Assembly (NCBI RefSeq): GCF_000425445.1
Contig: NZ_AUDL01000004.1
Span: forward strand, 434,001 to 498,000
Direction of reading: 5' to 3'
Source: Flavobacterium denitrificans DSM 15936
GTDB taxonomy: Bacteria; Bacteroidota; Bacteroidia; Flavobacteriales; Flavobacteriaceae
DNA: 64,000 nt
The translations under genes were made by a program, and so were the position numbers. Numbering within the stretch: the first letter of the stretch is position 1; every line of letters starts with the position of its first letter. The notes beneath the pieces were generated by a model. It was given only the letters and a program-made list of their open reading frames with translations. It had not been told where the DNA came from and ran no database searches. Below, in pieces: positions 36,563 to 45,554 of this stretch.

Positions 36563-37636
36563 ATGACAGATAAAAAGAATCAACATTACATACCTAAATT
36601 TTACTTAAGAAATTTCTCTTATGAAAATAATGGTAAGCAAATAGGTGTATATAACTTATCAAACGAAATTTTTGTTCAAAAAGGGAAATTAAAAACACAA
36701 GGTTCTAAAAGTTTTTTTTATGGTGAAGATGGAATAATTGAAGATGTACTAGCTAATGTTGAGGATGTATTAGCCCAACAATTAAAGAAAAACATTTTGG
36801 AGCTAAAAATTCCAAATAAATTAACAGAGGAGCATATTAATTTGCTTCTCTTTGTTTGTTTAACTGATCTACGAAATCCTGTAAAAATAAACTTAATGAA
36901 AAATGGGATTTTGGAAATTGGAAAACGGTTAACTGAACTAGATCCCAATATTGATTTGGATAAATTTATCCCAAAAGTAAGTCATAATGATGCTGTAAAA
37001 ATGTCAATGTCTAACATTGGAGAAGTTATTGAAGAAATTGTAGATTTAGATTATAAATTTTTAAAAAATGTAACAAATCAGCCCTTTATTACTTCTGATT
37101 TTCCAATAGTTAAATATAATCAATTTCTTGAAAATAAAAATTGGCCTCTTTCTAAATCAGGTTACGGTTTATCAGGATTGCAAATTTTTATTCCTCTAAA
37201 TTCTGAATTGATACTTTTTTTTTATGATTCTGAAATATATAAAGTTGGAAATAGAAAACAAGATATCGTCTTGATAGAAGATTTATCAGAGATAAATCAC
37301 CTAAATGTTTTACAATTTGTTAATTGTTTCGAAAGTATTTATTTTAATGAAAAAACTTCCGAGGACTATGTCCGGAAGTTACATGTAAAAGCAAAAAGAT
37401 ATAAACGTGCTAATGAGTCAACTTCGCATTCTAGCTATTTATTTAATAAAAACACTAATGATGAAGAAATTATTAAACAAGGAAAGAAAAATTTGATTGT
37501 AGTAGGATCAACAGATGTAGAAACCAAATTAAAAATTAACTCAATCAAAATTCATTCTAAAGGACAAAATAAACAATTAACTTCTTCTGCTTCACAACTT
37601 CGAAAGCATTCCCAAATGCGTAATAGGTCGCGTTGA
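36563..37636 (+). CDS. DUF4238 domain protein
   Basis: The N-terminal QHYIPKFYLRNF motif (about residues 6-17 from this start) is characteristic of DUF4238, whose biochemical role is unknown. The 357 residues are soluble with no signal peptide. The ATG at 36563 is preferred over a TTG nine bases earlier. A second conserved-looking block is QPFITSDFPIVKYN (about 173-186). It stands alone between the galactose and pigment loci, which suggests a recent insertion. Some DUF4238 genes lie near defence genes, but nothing here supports that. Confidence 0.82.
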   Translation: MTDKKNQHYIPKFYLRNFSYENNGKQIGVYNLSNEIFVQKGKLKTQGSKSFFYGEDGIIEDVLANVEDVLAQQLKKNILELKIPNKLTEEHINLLLFVCLTDLRNPVKINLMKNGILEIGKRLTELDPNIDLDKFIPKVSHNDAVKMSMSNIGEVIEEIVDLDYKFLKNVTNQPFITSDFPIVKYNQFLENKNWPLSKSGYGLSGLQIFIPLNSELILFFYDSEIYKVGNRKQDIVLIEDLSEINHLNVLQFVNCFESIYFNEKTSEDYVRKLHVKAKRYKRANESTSHSSYLFNKNTNDEEIIKQGKKNLIVVGSTDVETKLKINSIKIHSKGQNKQLTSSASQLRKHSQMRNRSR

Positions 37637-37770
37637 TTGGTTAGCCGATCATAATCAGAATATTATAAATAGAAAAACAGATCTATAAAAAGGGTTTAAT
37701 TAAAAAAAATTGAAAGTTTATATTAATTACCCGCCGCTCAAGCGTCTGCTCGTAAACGCCATCAACATAA

Positions 37771-37799
37771 AAAAGCCCTGAAAATCACTCAGGGCTTTG
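37771..37799 (-). terminator. Terminator overlapping the halogenase stop
   Basis: AAAGCCCTGA and TCAGGGCTTT pair across AAATCAC, with runs of A and T outside. The halogenase stop codon lies inside the hairpin. Confidence 0.75.
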
Positions 37800-39035
37800 T
37801 TCTTTCTGCATATTCAGCAAATACGCCATATTCGCAATCACATGATCATGTTTTTTCACAAACGGATTTTCTTCATTCCAGACATATCCTGCTAAAACCG
37901 AACATATTTTTTCTTTCACATCTGGATTTTCCGGCTGATGAAAAAACAGAGTCTGTAAATTTCCAGTGTACCATTCTTGAACATAAGTTGTGAAAACTGC
38001 GATACCGCGTTTCATATATTGCGTAAATTCAACTTCCCAATCTACTTCAATTCCTTGCGATTCTTTTAAATATAGTTTTGCCGCTAACATTCCAGATTCT
38101 GTCGCAAAAGCAACTCCAGATGAAAAAACAGGATCAAGAAATTCAGAACTATTTCCCGTTAAAGCAAAACCATCGCCGTACATTCTTTTTACAGCTCTTG
38201 AATAATTTTCCAATTTAACTGGTTCGAATAAAAACTCCGTTCCTTTAAATCTTTTAATATAATAATCTGATTTCTGAATGGCATTTCGCAACGCTTCAGC
38301 ATTGTCTTTATTTTCAGAAAGTGAATTGATAAAATCTGTCGGACCAACAACTCCTAAACTGGTATTTCCATTTGAAAACGGAATTACCCAAAGCCAAACT
38401 TCGGTTTCCAAAATATCAAATGAAATTTGAGTTCCCTCCTCGCCTTCTTCTCTATTAATATCTTTTACATGCGTAAAAATAGAAGAATGCGGATCTAGTT
38501 TTGATGGCGTGTCTAAATCTAAAAGTCGTGGCAAAACACGCCCGTATCCGCTGGAATCAACAATAAATTTAGCGTGAATTTCTTTTAAATTTCCGTCCTT
38601 GTCTTTTACAATTGTTTTCGATTTTTTTCCTTCAAAAGAAACCTCCAAAACTTCTGTTTCAAATTCTAAGTCAATTCCTTTTCGAACTACTTCCTGCGCC
38701 ATTGTGTTGTCAAAATCAGCGCGCGGAACCTGCCAGGTCCAGTCCCAGCCTTCTCCAAATTTCTGACTGAAATCAAAAACACAAATTTCTTCGCCTCTGA
38801 TAAAACGGGCTCCTAATTTTTTTTCAAAGTTCATCGCGTTTAGCGCATCATAAAGCTCCGCCTCTGCAAAATGATCCATCACTCGCGGAATAAGGCTTTC
38901 GCCGACCACAAGTCTTGGGAATTTTGTTTTTTCAACAACTTTAACCTTGACATTATTTTTATGAAGATACGATGCCGAAACGCATCCTGAAGGTCCTGCA
39001 CCAATCACTAAAACATCAACAAACTCCTGTGTCAT
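37785..39035 (-). CDS. Flavin-dependent halogenase-like protein
   Basis: An FAD-dependent oxidoreductase of the tryptophan-halogenase superfamily, probably acting on the flexirubin aromatic ring. The FAD loop GAGPSG (12-17) is followed by VVGESLIP (43-50) and a lysine in FEKKLGARF (Lys73) that aligns with the catalytic Lys of halogenases. The sequence WLWVIP (214-219) fits the halogenase signature WxWxIP. The 416-residue length is slightly short. It is divergent from the tyrosine ammonia-lyase gene. A related hydroxylase or reductase role cannot be excluded without structure. Confidence 0.8.
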   Translation of the reverse strand: MTQEFVDVLVIGAGPSGCVSASYLHKNNVKVKVVEKTKFPRLVVGESLIPRVMDHFAEAELYDALNAMNFEKKLGARFIRGEEICVFDFSQKFGEGWDWTWQVPRADFDNTMAQEVVRKGIDLEFETEVLEVSFEGKKSKTIVKDKDGNLKEIHAKFIVDSSGYGRVLPRLLDLDTPSKLDPHSSIFTHVKDINREEGEEGTQISFDILETEVWLWVIPFSNGNTSLGVVGPTDFINSLSENKDNAEALRNAIQKSDYYIKRFKGTEFLFEPVKLENYSRAVKRMYGDGFALTGNSSEFLDPVFSSGVAFATESGMLAAKLYLKESQGIEVDWEVEFTQYMKRGIAVFTTYVQEWYTGNLQTLFFHQPENPDVKEKICSVLAGYVWNEENPFVKKHDHVIANMAYLLNMQKEQSPE

Positions 39036-39061
39036 AATAGAAATGTTATGAATTATTAACT

Positions 39062-39069
39062 TACATTTG
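39062..39069 (+). promoter_or_regulatory. Candidate -7 box of the tyrosine ammonia-lyase operon
   Basis: TACATTTG is an exact TAnnTTTG 68 bp before the start; the -33 element is unclear. Confidence 0.4.
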
Positions 39070-39136
39070 CGTTCATCAAAATAACTACATTTATTTTGAT
39101 AAATAAAATTAAATTAGCACAATCAAAACCGGTTTA

Positions 39137-40660
39137 ATGAATACAATTAATGAATATTTAAGTTTAGCAGAATTCGAGTCAATCATTTTTGGAAATAATA
39201 AAGTTGCAATCAGTGATGTAGTTTTAAATCGAGTAAATGAAAGCTTTAATTTCCTGAAAGAATTTTCGGGGAACAAAATAATATACGGTGTAAATACTGG
39301 CTTTGGACCAATGGCTCAATATAGAATTAAAGAGTCAGACCAAATTCAGCTGCAATATAATTTAATCCGAAGCCACTCTTCTGGAACCGGAAAACCTTTA
39401 AGTCCGGTTTGCGCAAAAGCGGCAATTTTGGCACGTTTGAACACACTTTCATTAGGAAATTCTGGCGTACATCCGTCGGTTATTCATTTAATGTCTGAAT
39501 TAATCAACAGAGACATTACACCTTTAATTTTCGAACATGGCGGTGTTGGTGCGAGTGGCGATTTGGTTCAATTGTCACATTTGGCTTTAGTCTTAATTGG
39601 CGAAGGCGAAGTTTTTTATAAAGGAGAAAGAAGACCAACTCCAGAGGTTTTTGAAATTGAAGGCCTAAAACCAATTCAGGTTGAAATTAGAGAAGGTTTG
39701 GCTTTAATCAACGGAACTTCGGTAATGACAGGAATTGGCGTTGTGAATATTCATCATGCAAAAAAATTATTAGACTGGTCTTTAAAATCTTCTTGTGCAA
39801 TAAACGAATTAGTTCAGGCGTATGACGATCATTTTTCTGCAGAATTAAATCAAACCAAACGTCATAAAGGTCAACAAGAAGTGGCGGAAAGAATGCGAAA
39901 AAATCTTTCTGACAGTACTTTAATCCGTAAAAGAGAAGACCATTTATATTCGGGTGAAAATACCGAAGAAATCTTCAAGGAAAAAGTTCAGGAATATTAT
40001 TCTTTACGTTGTGTTCCTCAAATTTTGGGGCCAGTTTTAGAAACGATAAATAATGTCGCTTCGATTTTAGAAGACGAATTCAACTCGGCAAACGACAACC
40101 CAATTATCGACGTAAAAAACAAACACGTTTATCACGGAGGAAATTTCCACGGCGATTATATTTCGCTTGAAATGGATAAACTGAAAATCGTTATTACAAA
40201 ATTGACAATGTTGGCAGAACGTCAATTGAATTATTTATTGAATTCAAAAATCAACGAAATTCTTCCTCCATTTGTAAACTTAGGAACATTAGGGTTTAAT
40301 TTCGGAATGCAGGGTGTTCAGTTTACGGCAACCTCAACCACGGCTGAAAGCCAAATGTTGTCGAACCCAATGTATGTGCATTCAATTCCTAACAACAATG
40401 ACAATCAAGACATTGTAAGTATGGGAACAAATGCAGCGGTTATTACCTCAAAAGTAATCGAAAATGCTTTTGAAGTTTTGGCCATCGAAATGATTACCAT
40501 CGTTCAGGCAATTGATTATTTGGGACAAAAAGATAAAATTTCATCGGTTACCCGAAAATGGTACGACGATGTTCGAAATATAATTCCGGAATTTAAGGAA
40601 GATCAAGTAATGTATCCTTTTGTTCAAAAAGTAAAAGATTATTTAATCAACAATTTGTAG
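39137..40660 (+). CDS. Tyrosine ammonia-lyase
   Basis: It deaminates L-tyrosine to 4-coumarate, the starter unit of the flexirubin polyene. It belongs to the MIO-cofactor aromatic ammonia-lyases: the Ala-Ser-Gly triad that cyclises is at 139-141 (GGVGASGDLVQ), with Tyr50 in IIYGVNTGFGPM and NDNPI in the middle. The 507 residues look nearly identical to the F. johnsoniae tyrosine ammonia-lyase as I remember it. Automatic annotation often calls this family histidine ammonia-lyase, but the pigment context and the similarity favour tyrosine. Confidence 0.93.
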   Translation: MNTINEYLSLAEFESIIFGNNKVAISDVVLNRVNESFNFLKEFSGNKIIYGVNTGFGPMAQYRIKESDQIQLQYNLIRSHSSGTGKPLSPVCAKAAILARLNTLSLGNSGVHPSVIHLMSELINRDITPLIFEHGGVGASGDLVQLSHLALVLIGEGEVFYKGERRPTPEVFEIEGLKPIQVEIREGLALINGTSVMTGIGVVNIHHAKKLLDWSLKSSCAINELVQAYDDHFSAELNQTKRHKGQQEVAERMRKNLSDSTLIRKREDHLYSGENTEEIFKEKVQEYYSLRCVPQILGPVLETINNVASILEDEFNSANDNPIIDVKNKHVYHGGNFHGDYISLEMDKLKIVITKLTMLAERQLNYLLNSKINEILPPFVNLGTLGFNFGMQGVQFTATSTTAESQMLSNPMYVHSIPNNNDNQDIVSMGTNAAVITSKVIENAFEVLAIEMITIVQAIDYLGQKDKISSVTRKWYDDVRNIIPEFKEDQVMYPFVQKVKDYLINNL

Positions 40661-40693
40661 TATATTTCGCGCTATTAATTAAAATTAAAAATC

Positions 40694-41917
40694 ATGAAAA
40701 AAACGCTTCTTTTTTTATCGCTTGTATTTATTCAATTTGTTAATAGTCAAGAACTGGCTTTAGTCAAAAAAAATTCAAAAATTGGATATATTTCCAAAGA
40801 TGGATCTTTTAAAATTGAACCGCAGTACAAATCGGCCAGAAGTTTTTCTGAAGGTTTAGCCGCTGTTGAAAACAACGGAAAATGGGGTTTTATTGATGCA
40901 AAAGGCACTTGGGTAATTCCTGCCGATTTTAAAGATGCGAAAGATTTTAACAGTAGCATCGCGATTGTACAAAAAGACAAAGATTGGGTTTACATTAATA
41001 CAAAAGGTGAAATCCAGAAAGCGCCAGCTTCTGATAAATTATTTGATTTTAATGATGGAGTAGCATTTATCAGACAAAATAATAAAGTGGGTTTGATCAA
41101 CAACAAAATGACTGTTGTTTTAGAACCAAAATACGATCAGATCAAATCTTTTGAAAATGGTTTTGCCCGAGTAGAATTAAACAAAAACTGGGGAATTATA
41201 AATACCGAAGGAAAAGAATTAGTTGAACCTGCTTATGCTGAAGTTGGAAATTATTTCAAAAATACAACTTGGGCCAGAAAAGACAAAACTTTCGGATTGG
41301 TAAGCTCAGGAAAATTTATTCCGGTTGATGGTGCCGAAAAAATCTGGGATTTTGAAACTCAGGATCTGACATTTGCCAAAAAGAATGGAAAAATCGGTTA
41401 TATTGATTTAAAAGGGAATTGGGCAATTCTTCCTATATATGATAAAGGAAAAGCATTCTCAAAAAATCTAGCTCCAGTTTTAGTTGGAAAAAAATGGGGA
41501 TTCATTAATCCAGAAGGAAAATTTGTAATTGAACCCACTTATAATGATGCCGAAGTTTTTAGTTCAAACGGATTGGCTCCTGTAAAAGAAAGCAATTGGG
41601 GATTCATCAATGAAAGTGGAAAAATAATAATCCCAACACAATACGGTATTACTGCAAATGCCATTATCGCCATGTTTACGCAACAAGATAAAGGATTTAT
41701 TGATGGCGTTGCAAGAGTGAAAAATGAAGGAAAATGGGGTTTCTTAAAACCAGACGGAACAGTTTTAAGCAATCAATGGTTTGAAAACGCCGAATTATTT
41801 TCGAAATCAGAAAAAAAACAAGCGGTTGAAGCTGTGGCAGAAAAACCTAAAGAAGAAGCAAAACCAGCAAAAACTGCAGCAAAACCGGTAAAAAAACCAG
41901 TTGCCAAGAAAAAATAA
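40694..41917 (+). CDS. Secreted WG-repeat protein
   Basis: A signal peptide (MKKTLLFLSLVFIQFVNSQ) is followed by about ten repeats with a KWGFI or KIGYI core roughly every 35-45 residues, the WG beta-repeat. The C-terminus (about 375-407) is Lys/Ala/Pro-rich. No enzymatic motif is present, so it probably folds as a binding repeat domain in the periplasm or at the surface. It lies in the pigment transcript, 34 bp behind the ammonia-lyase. Its role there is unknown. Confidence 0.88.
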   Translation: MKKTLLFLSLVFIQFVNSQELALVKKNSKIGYISKDGSFKIEPQYKSARSFSEGLAAVENNGKWGFIDAKGTWVIPADFKDAKDFNSSIAIVQKDKDWVYINTKGEIQKAPASDKLFDFNDGVAFIRQNNKVGLINNKMTVVLEPKYDQIKSFENGFARVELNKNWGIINTEGKELVEPAYAEVGNYFKNTTWARKDKTFGLVSSGKFIPVDGAEKIWDFETQDLTFAKKNGKIGYIDLKGNWAILPIYDKGKAFSKNLAPVLVGKKWGFINPEGKFVIEPTYNDAEVFSSNGLAPVKESNWGFINESGKIIIPTQYGITANAIIAMFTQQDKGFIDGVARVKNEGKWGFLKPDGTVLSNQWFENAELFSKSEKKQAVEAVAEKPKEEAKPAKTAAKPVKKPVAKKK

Positions 41918-41951
41918 CACTATTTAGCCCCAAATAAAAAAATCTTAAGTA

Positions 41952-42683
41952 ATGAAATGTGTATTAGTAACAGGCGGTTCAAGAGGAATTGGAAGTGCTG
42001 TTTGTAAAAAATTAGCCGTTGAATCTGATTATCATATTCTGATTAATTATCATTCCAATCAAACTGCTGCCGAAGAAACACTTCAGGAAATTCAGAAATT
42101 AGGTGCAACCGGAGAAATTCTGGGTTTTGACGTTTCTAATTTTGAACAAGTACAAACGGTTTTAACAAAATGGCAGGAAGCAAATCCTGAAGCGATTGTT
42201 GAAGCGATTGTAAACAATGCCGGAATTACAAAAGACGGTCTGTTTATGTGGATGACTCCCGAAGACTGGAACGGCGTGATGAATACAAGTGTAAACGGAT
42301 TTTTTAATGTAACGCAGTTTTTCATTCAAAAAATGTTGCGTAACAAATATGGCCGAATAGTCAATATGGTTTCGGTTTCTGGAGTTAAAGGAACGGCTGG
42401 ACAAACCAATTATTCTGCCGCAAAAGGTGCGATTGTTGCGGCTACAAAAGCATTGGCTCAAGAAGTGGCAAAACGAAACATTACAGTAAATGCTGTTGCT
42501 CCAGGTTTTATAAGAACCGACATGACAAGTCAGCTTGACGAAAAAGAATTATTAAAACTGATTCCAGTAAATCGTTTTGGCGAAGCCGAAGAAGTTGCCG
42601 ATTTGGTAAGCTTTTTGATTTCTAAAAAAGCAAGTTATATTACAGGAGAAATTATCAATATAAACGGAGGAATATATTCTTAA
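41952..42683 (+). CDS. 3-oxoacyl-ACP reductase (ketoreductase of the polyene pathway)
   Basis: A short-chain dehydrogenase of 243 residues, FabG-like, that would reduce the beta-keto group in each polyene extension. The cofactor loop TGGSRGIG (7-14), NNAG, the catalytic Ser (MVSVSG), and Tyr-x-x-x-Lys (NYSAAK) are all intact, as is the GEIININGG ending. It is the only ketoreductase in the visible part of the locus. Confidence 0.93.
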   Translation: MKCVLVTGGSRGIGSAVCKKLAVESDYHILINYHSNQTAAEETLQEIQKLGATGEILGFDVSNFEQVQTVLTKWQEANPEAIVEAIVNNAGITKDGLFMWMTPEDWNGVMNTSVNGFFNVTQFFIQKMLRNKYGRIVNMVSVSGVKGTAGQTNYSAAKGAIVAATKALAQEVAKRNITVNAVAPGFIRTDMTSQLDEKELLKLIPVNRFGEAEEVADLVSFLISKKASYITGEIININGGIYS

Positions 42684-42737
42684 TAGTCGCTATGTTTGCG
42701 AAGTTATTTTTAAGTTTTGTATTTAAAACCGAAAATT

Positions 42738-42826
42738 GCTCGCAAAGACGCAAAGTCACAAAGTTTTATTTATAAGACTTTAAAAAAGAAAAAACTTTGC
42801 GACTTCGCGTCTTTGCGAGATTAAAA
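42738..42826. repeat. Inverted repeat, CGCAAAGTCGC family
   Basis: GCTCGCAAAGACGCAAAG near 42737 and CTTTGCGACTTCGCGTCTTTGCGAG near 42795-42820 can pair. It fills most of the 220-bp gap between the reductase and the next ketosynthase. Confidence 0.7.
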
Positions 42827-42903
42827 TATAAAGAATAGCAAAAATGAACTTTGCGAGATTAAAAAAATTACACTTTAAGGATAAAAAATTACTTTGAAAG
42901 ACC

Positions 42904-44139
42904 ATGAATAAGAGAGTTGTAATTACTGGAATGGGAATTTATTCTTGTATCGGAACTTCTTTAGATGAAGTAAAGGAATCATTATACAACGGAAAATCAG
43001 GTATTAAATTTGATTCTGACCGAAAAGAATTTGGTTTCCAATCAGCTTTAACCGGAATGGTTCCAAAAGCCGATTTAAAAAATTTATTGACACGCAGACA
43101 GCGCATGAGCATTGGTGAAGAAACCGAATATGCTTATATGGCAACTATAGAAGCATTGAAAAATGCAAATATCGACGACGCTTTTTTTGACGAAAGAGAA
43201 GTTGGAATTATGTATGGAAATGACAGCGTTTCTAAAGCAATTATTGACGCTACAGATATTGTCCGCGAGAAAAAAGATACTGCATTAATTGGTTCTGGAG
43301 CGATTTTCAAATCAATGAACTCGACGGTTACCATGAATCTTTCTACGATTTTTAAACTTCGTGGTATTAATTTAACCGTTAGTGCGGCTTGTGCGAGTGG
43401 TTCTCATTCTATTGGTTTGGCATATTTTTTAATTAAAAGTGGTTTTCAAGATATTATAATTACTGGAGGCGCACAGGAAATCAACAAATATGCGATGAGC
43501 AGTTTTGATGGTTTAGGCGTTTTTTCCAACAGAGAAAGCGATCCTGAAAAAGCTTCTCGTCCTTTCGACAAAGACCGCGATGGACTAATTCCGAGTGGTG
43601 GCGGTGCAACGTTAATTCTGGAAAGTTATGAATCAGCTATTGCTCGTGGCGCAAATATCATCGCTGAAGTTGTTGGATACGGATTTTCATCAAATGGCGG
43701 ACATATTTCGACACCAAACGTCGAAGGCCCGTCTATAGCTATGCAAAGAGCACTTGATGATGCAAATTTAAAAGCTTCAGAGATTGAATATATAAACGCT
43801 CACGCAACCTCAACTCCCGTTGGTGACGGAAACGAAGCTAAAGCGATTTTTGAAGTCTTTGGCGAAAAAAATCCTCCTGTAAGCTCTACAAAATCAATGA
43901 CAGGCCACGAATGCTGGATGGCCGGCGCTAGCGAAATCATTTATTCTATACTAATGATGCAAAATGATTTTATCGCACCAAACATCAATTTAGAAAATCC
44001 AGATGAAGATGCGATTAAATTAAATTTGGTCAAAACTACTTTAAACAAAAAATTTGACATATTTTTGTCCAATTCTTTCGGTTTCGGAGGAACCAACTCT
44101 GCGTTGGTGGTTAAAAAGTTTAAATTGAACAATGAATAA
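42904..44139 (+). CDS. Beta-ketoacyl-ACP synthase (active type)
   Basis: A FabF-like condensing enzyme of 411 residues. The Cys-His-His triad is present: Cys in SAACASGSHSIG, His in INAHATSTPVGD and His in STKSMTGHECWM. It could elongate the polyene or make the fatty acid precursors for the dialkylresorcinol. It overlaps the following ACP gene by 8 bp, so the pair is probably translationally coupled. Confidence 0.93.
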   Translation: MNKRVVITGMGIYSCIGTSLDEVKESLYNGKSGIKFDSDRKEFGFQSALTGMVPKADLKNLLTRRQRMSIGEETEYAYMATIEALKNANIDDAFFDEREVGIMYGNDSVSKAIIDATDIVREKKDTALIGSGAIFKSMNSTVTMNLSTIFKLRGINLTVSAACASGSHSIGLAYFLIKSGFQDIIITGGAQEINKYAMSSFDGLGVFSNRESDPEKASRPFDKDRDGLIPSGGGATLILESYESAIARGANIIAEVVGYGFSSNGGHISTPNVEGPSIAMQRALDDANLKASEIEYINAHATSTPVGDGNEAKAIFEVFGEKNPPVSSTKSMTGHECWMAGASEIIYSILMMQNDFIAPNINLENPDEDAIKLNLVKTTLNKKFDIFLSNSFGFGGTNSALVVKKFKLNNE

Positions 44140-44386
44140 AGAAGAGATTATAACGAAAATTAATGGTTTTTTGGTTGATGAGTTTGAAGTAGACAATGAT
44201 GAAATTGAACCAGATGCTAATTTAAAAGATACACTTGGGTTAGACAGCTTAGATTATGTTGATTTAGTAGTTTCTATTGAGGCTAACTTTGGTGTAAAAT
44301 TGGTTGAAGCTGATTTCGTTGGAATTGCTACTTTTCAAAACTTCTATGATCTTATTGAAACCAAAATAAAAGCTAAAACTGCTTAA
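44132..44386 (+). CDS. Acyl carrier protein (1)
   Basis: An 84-residue carrier with the phosphopantetheine serine in LGLDSLDYVDL. It is acidic overall, as expected. It is coupled to the ketosynthase before it and shares the last base with the acyltransferase after it. A second ACP is at 55432-55689; the two may serve different branches. Confidence 0.94.
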   Translation: MNKEEIITKINGFLVDEFEVDNDEIEPDANLKDTLGLDSLDYVDLVVSIEANFGVKLVEADFVGIATFQNFYDLIETKIKAKTA

Positions 44387-45267
44387 TGAGTCAATGGGAT
44401 GGCAAATCAAAAGGAACAGTTTTAGGCTATAGAATATTCGTTTTTTTGATACAAAAAGCGGGTGTGAAATCTGCTTATGTCTTGCTTTATTTTGTCGCTT
44501 CTTATTATTTTCTTTTTCTAAAGAAGAGCAACAAGGCTATTTTTTATTATTTCAAAGAAAGACTTAACTATTCCAATTTCCAGTCAAAAAAAATGGTTTT
44601 CAAAAGTTACTATACTTTTGGACAAACTATAATTGACAAAATTTCTATTTCTGCCGGACTTCGAAATAAATTCACTTACGAATTTGACGGGATCGAAATT
44701 CTGAAAAAACTTCTAGCCGAGAAAAAAGGCGGTGTCTTAATCAGCGCGCATGTCGGGAATTTTGAAATTGCTGAACATTTTTTTGGCGACATCGATCTTG
44801 ATTTCCAAATCAATTTGGTTACAACCGATTTGGAACATTCGGCAATCAAAAATTATCTGGAAAGTGTTACACAAAAATCTGCCGTAAAATTTATCATCAT
44901 CAAAGACGATTTATCACATATTTTCGAAATTAATTCGGCTTTAGCCAATAATGAATTGGTTTGCTTTACGGGAGACCGCTATTTTGAAGGAACCAAATCA
45001 CTTTCTGAAGAAATTCTTGGCAAAGAAGCTAATTTCCCGGCCGGCCCATTCTTAATCGCTTCGAGATTAAAAGTTCCTGTTGTTTTTGTTTATGTAATGA
45101 AAGAACCAAATCTTCATTATCATTTATACGCGCGCGAAGCAACAGTAAAACATCGCGACGAAAAAGGTTTATTAAAAGAATACGTAAAAAGCGTTGAAAG
45201 CATTCTGCAAAAATATCCACTGCAATGGTTCAATTATTTCGATTTTTGGAATGATTTGAAAAGCTAA
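44386..45267 (+). CDS. Lysophospholipid/LpxL-type acyltransferase
   Basis: A membrane-associated acyltransferase of 293 residues of the LpxL/HtrB type. The catalytic HX4E is visible in ISAHVGNFEIAEHFF, and GDRYFEG and FPAGPFLIASR form the acceptor-side motifs. An N-terminal hydrophobic segment (about 20-45) anchors it. Similar acyltransferases occur in aryl polyene clusters, where they may attach the product to a lipid. Its exact acceptor is not known. Confidence 0.88.
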   Translation: MSQWDGKSKGTVLGYRIFVFLIQKAGVKSAYVLLYFVASYYFLFLKKSNKAIFYYFKERLNYSNFQSKKMVFKSYYTFGQTIIDKISISAGLRNKFTYEFDGIEILKKLLAEKKGGVLISAHVGNFEIAEHFFGDIDLDFQINLVTTDLEHSAIKNYLESVTQKSAVKFIIIKDDLSHIFEINSALANNELVCFTGDRYFEGTKSLSEEILGKEANFPAGPFLIASRLKVPVVFVYVMKEPNLHYHLYAREATVKHRDEKGLLKEYVKSVESILQKYPLQWFNYFDFWNDLKS

Positions 45268-45520
45268 TTTTTTCGCCACGACCCGAGCGATAGCGAACAG
45301 GCGGAGCAATTACACTAATTTCCACTAATTTTTTAAGCACAATTCTATAACCCGTGGTTTCAACCACGGGCTATATTTAGATTATGTGTTTTTAAACTCC
45401 TCATTGTCACATTCGTAATTATTTTTCGAATTAACGCACCAATTAATTCGTGAAAATTAGTGTAATTCGTGGCGTAAAAACATTCCATTAAACAAGAAAA
45501 TTCTTTTAAAATAATTTACT
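45268..45520. repeat. Nested inverted repeats before darA
   Basis: A perfect 9-bp hairpin CCCGTGGTT-TC-AACCACGGG (45351-45370) sits between complementary arms near 45308-45330 (ATTACACTAATTTCC) and 45447-45475 (GAAAATTAGTGTAATTCGTGG). Related GAATT/ATTCGTG arms occur near 59349 and 63961. No gene is seen. Confidence 0.7.
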
Positions 45521-45528
45521 TATTTTTG
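45521..45528 (+). promoter_or_regulatory. Candidate -7 box of the darA operon
   Basis: TATTTTTG is an exact TAnnTTTG 26 bp before the darA start. Confidence 0.5.
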
Positions 45529-45554
45529 CCTTCAACCAAAGAAAGCAAACCCAA

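Noticed and set aside
42162..42461. 99-codon frame opposite to the ketoreductase
   Set aside because: Antisense to an intact SDR gene with all catalytic motifs; shadow frame.
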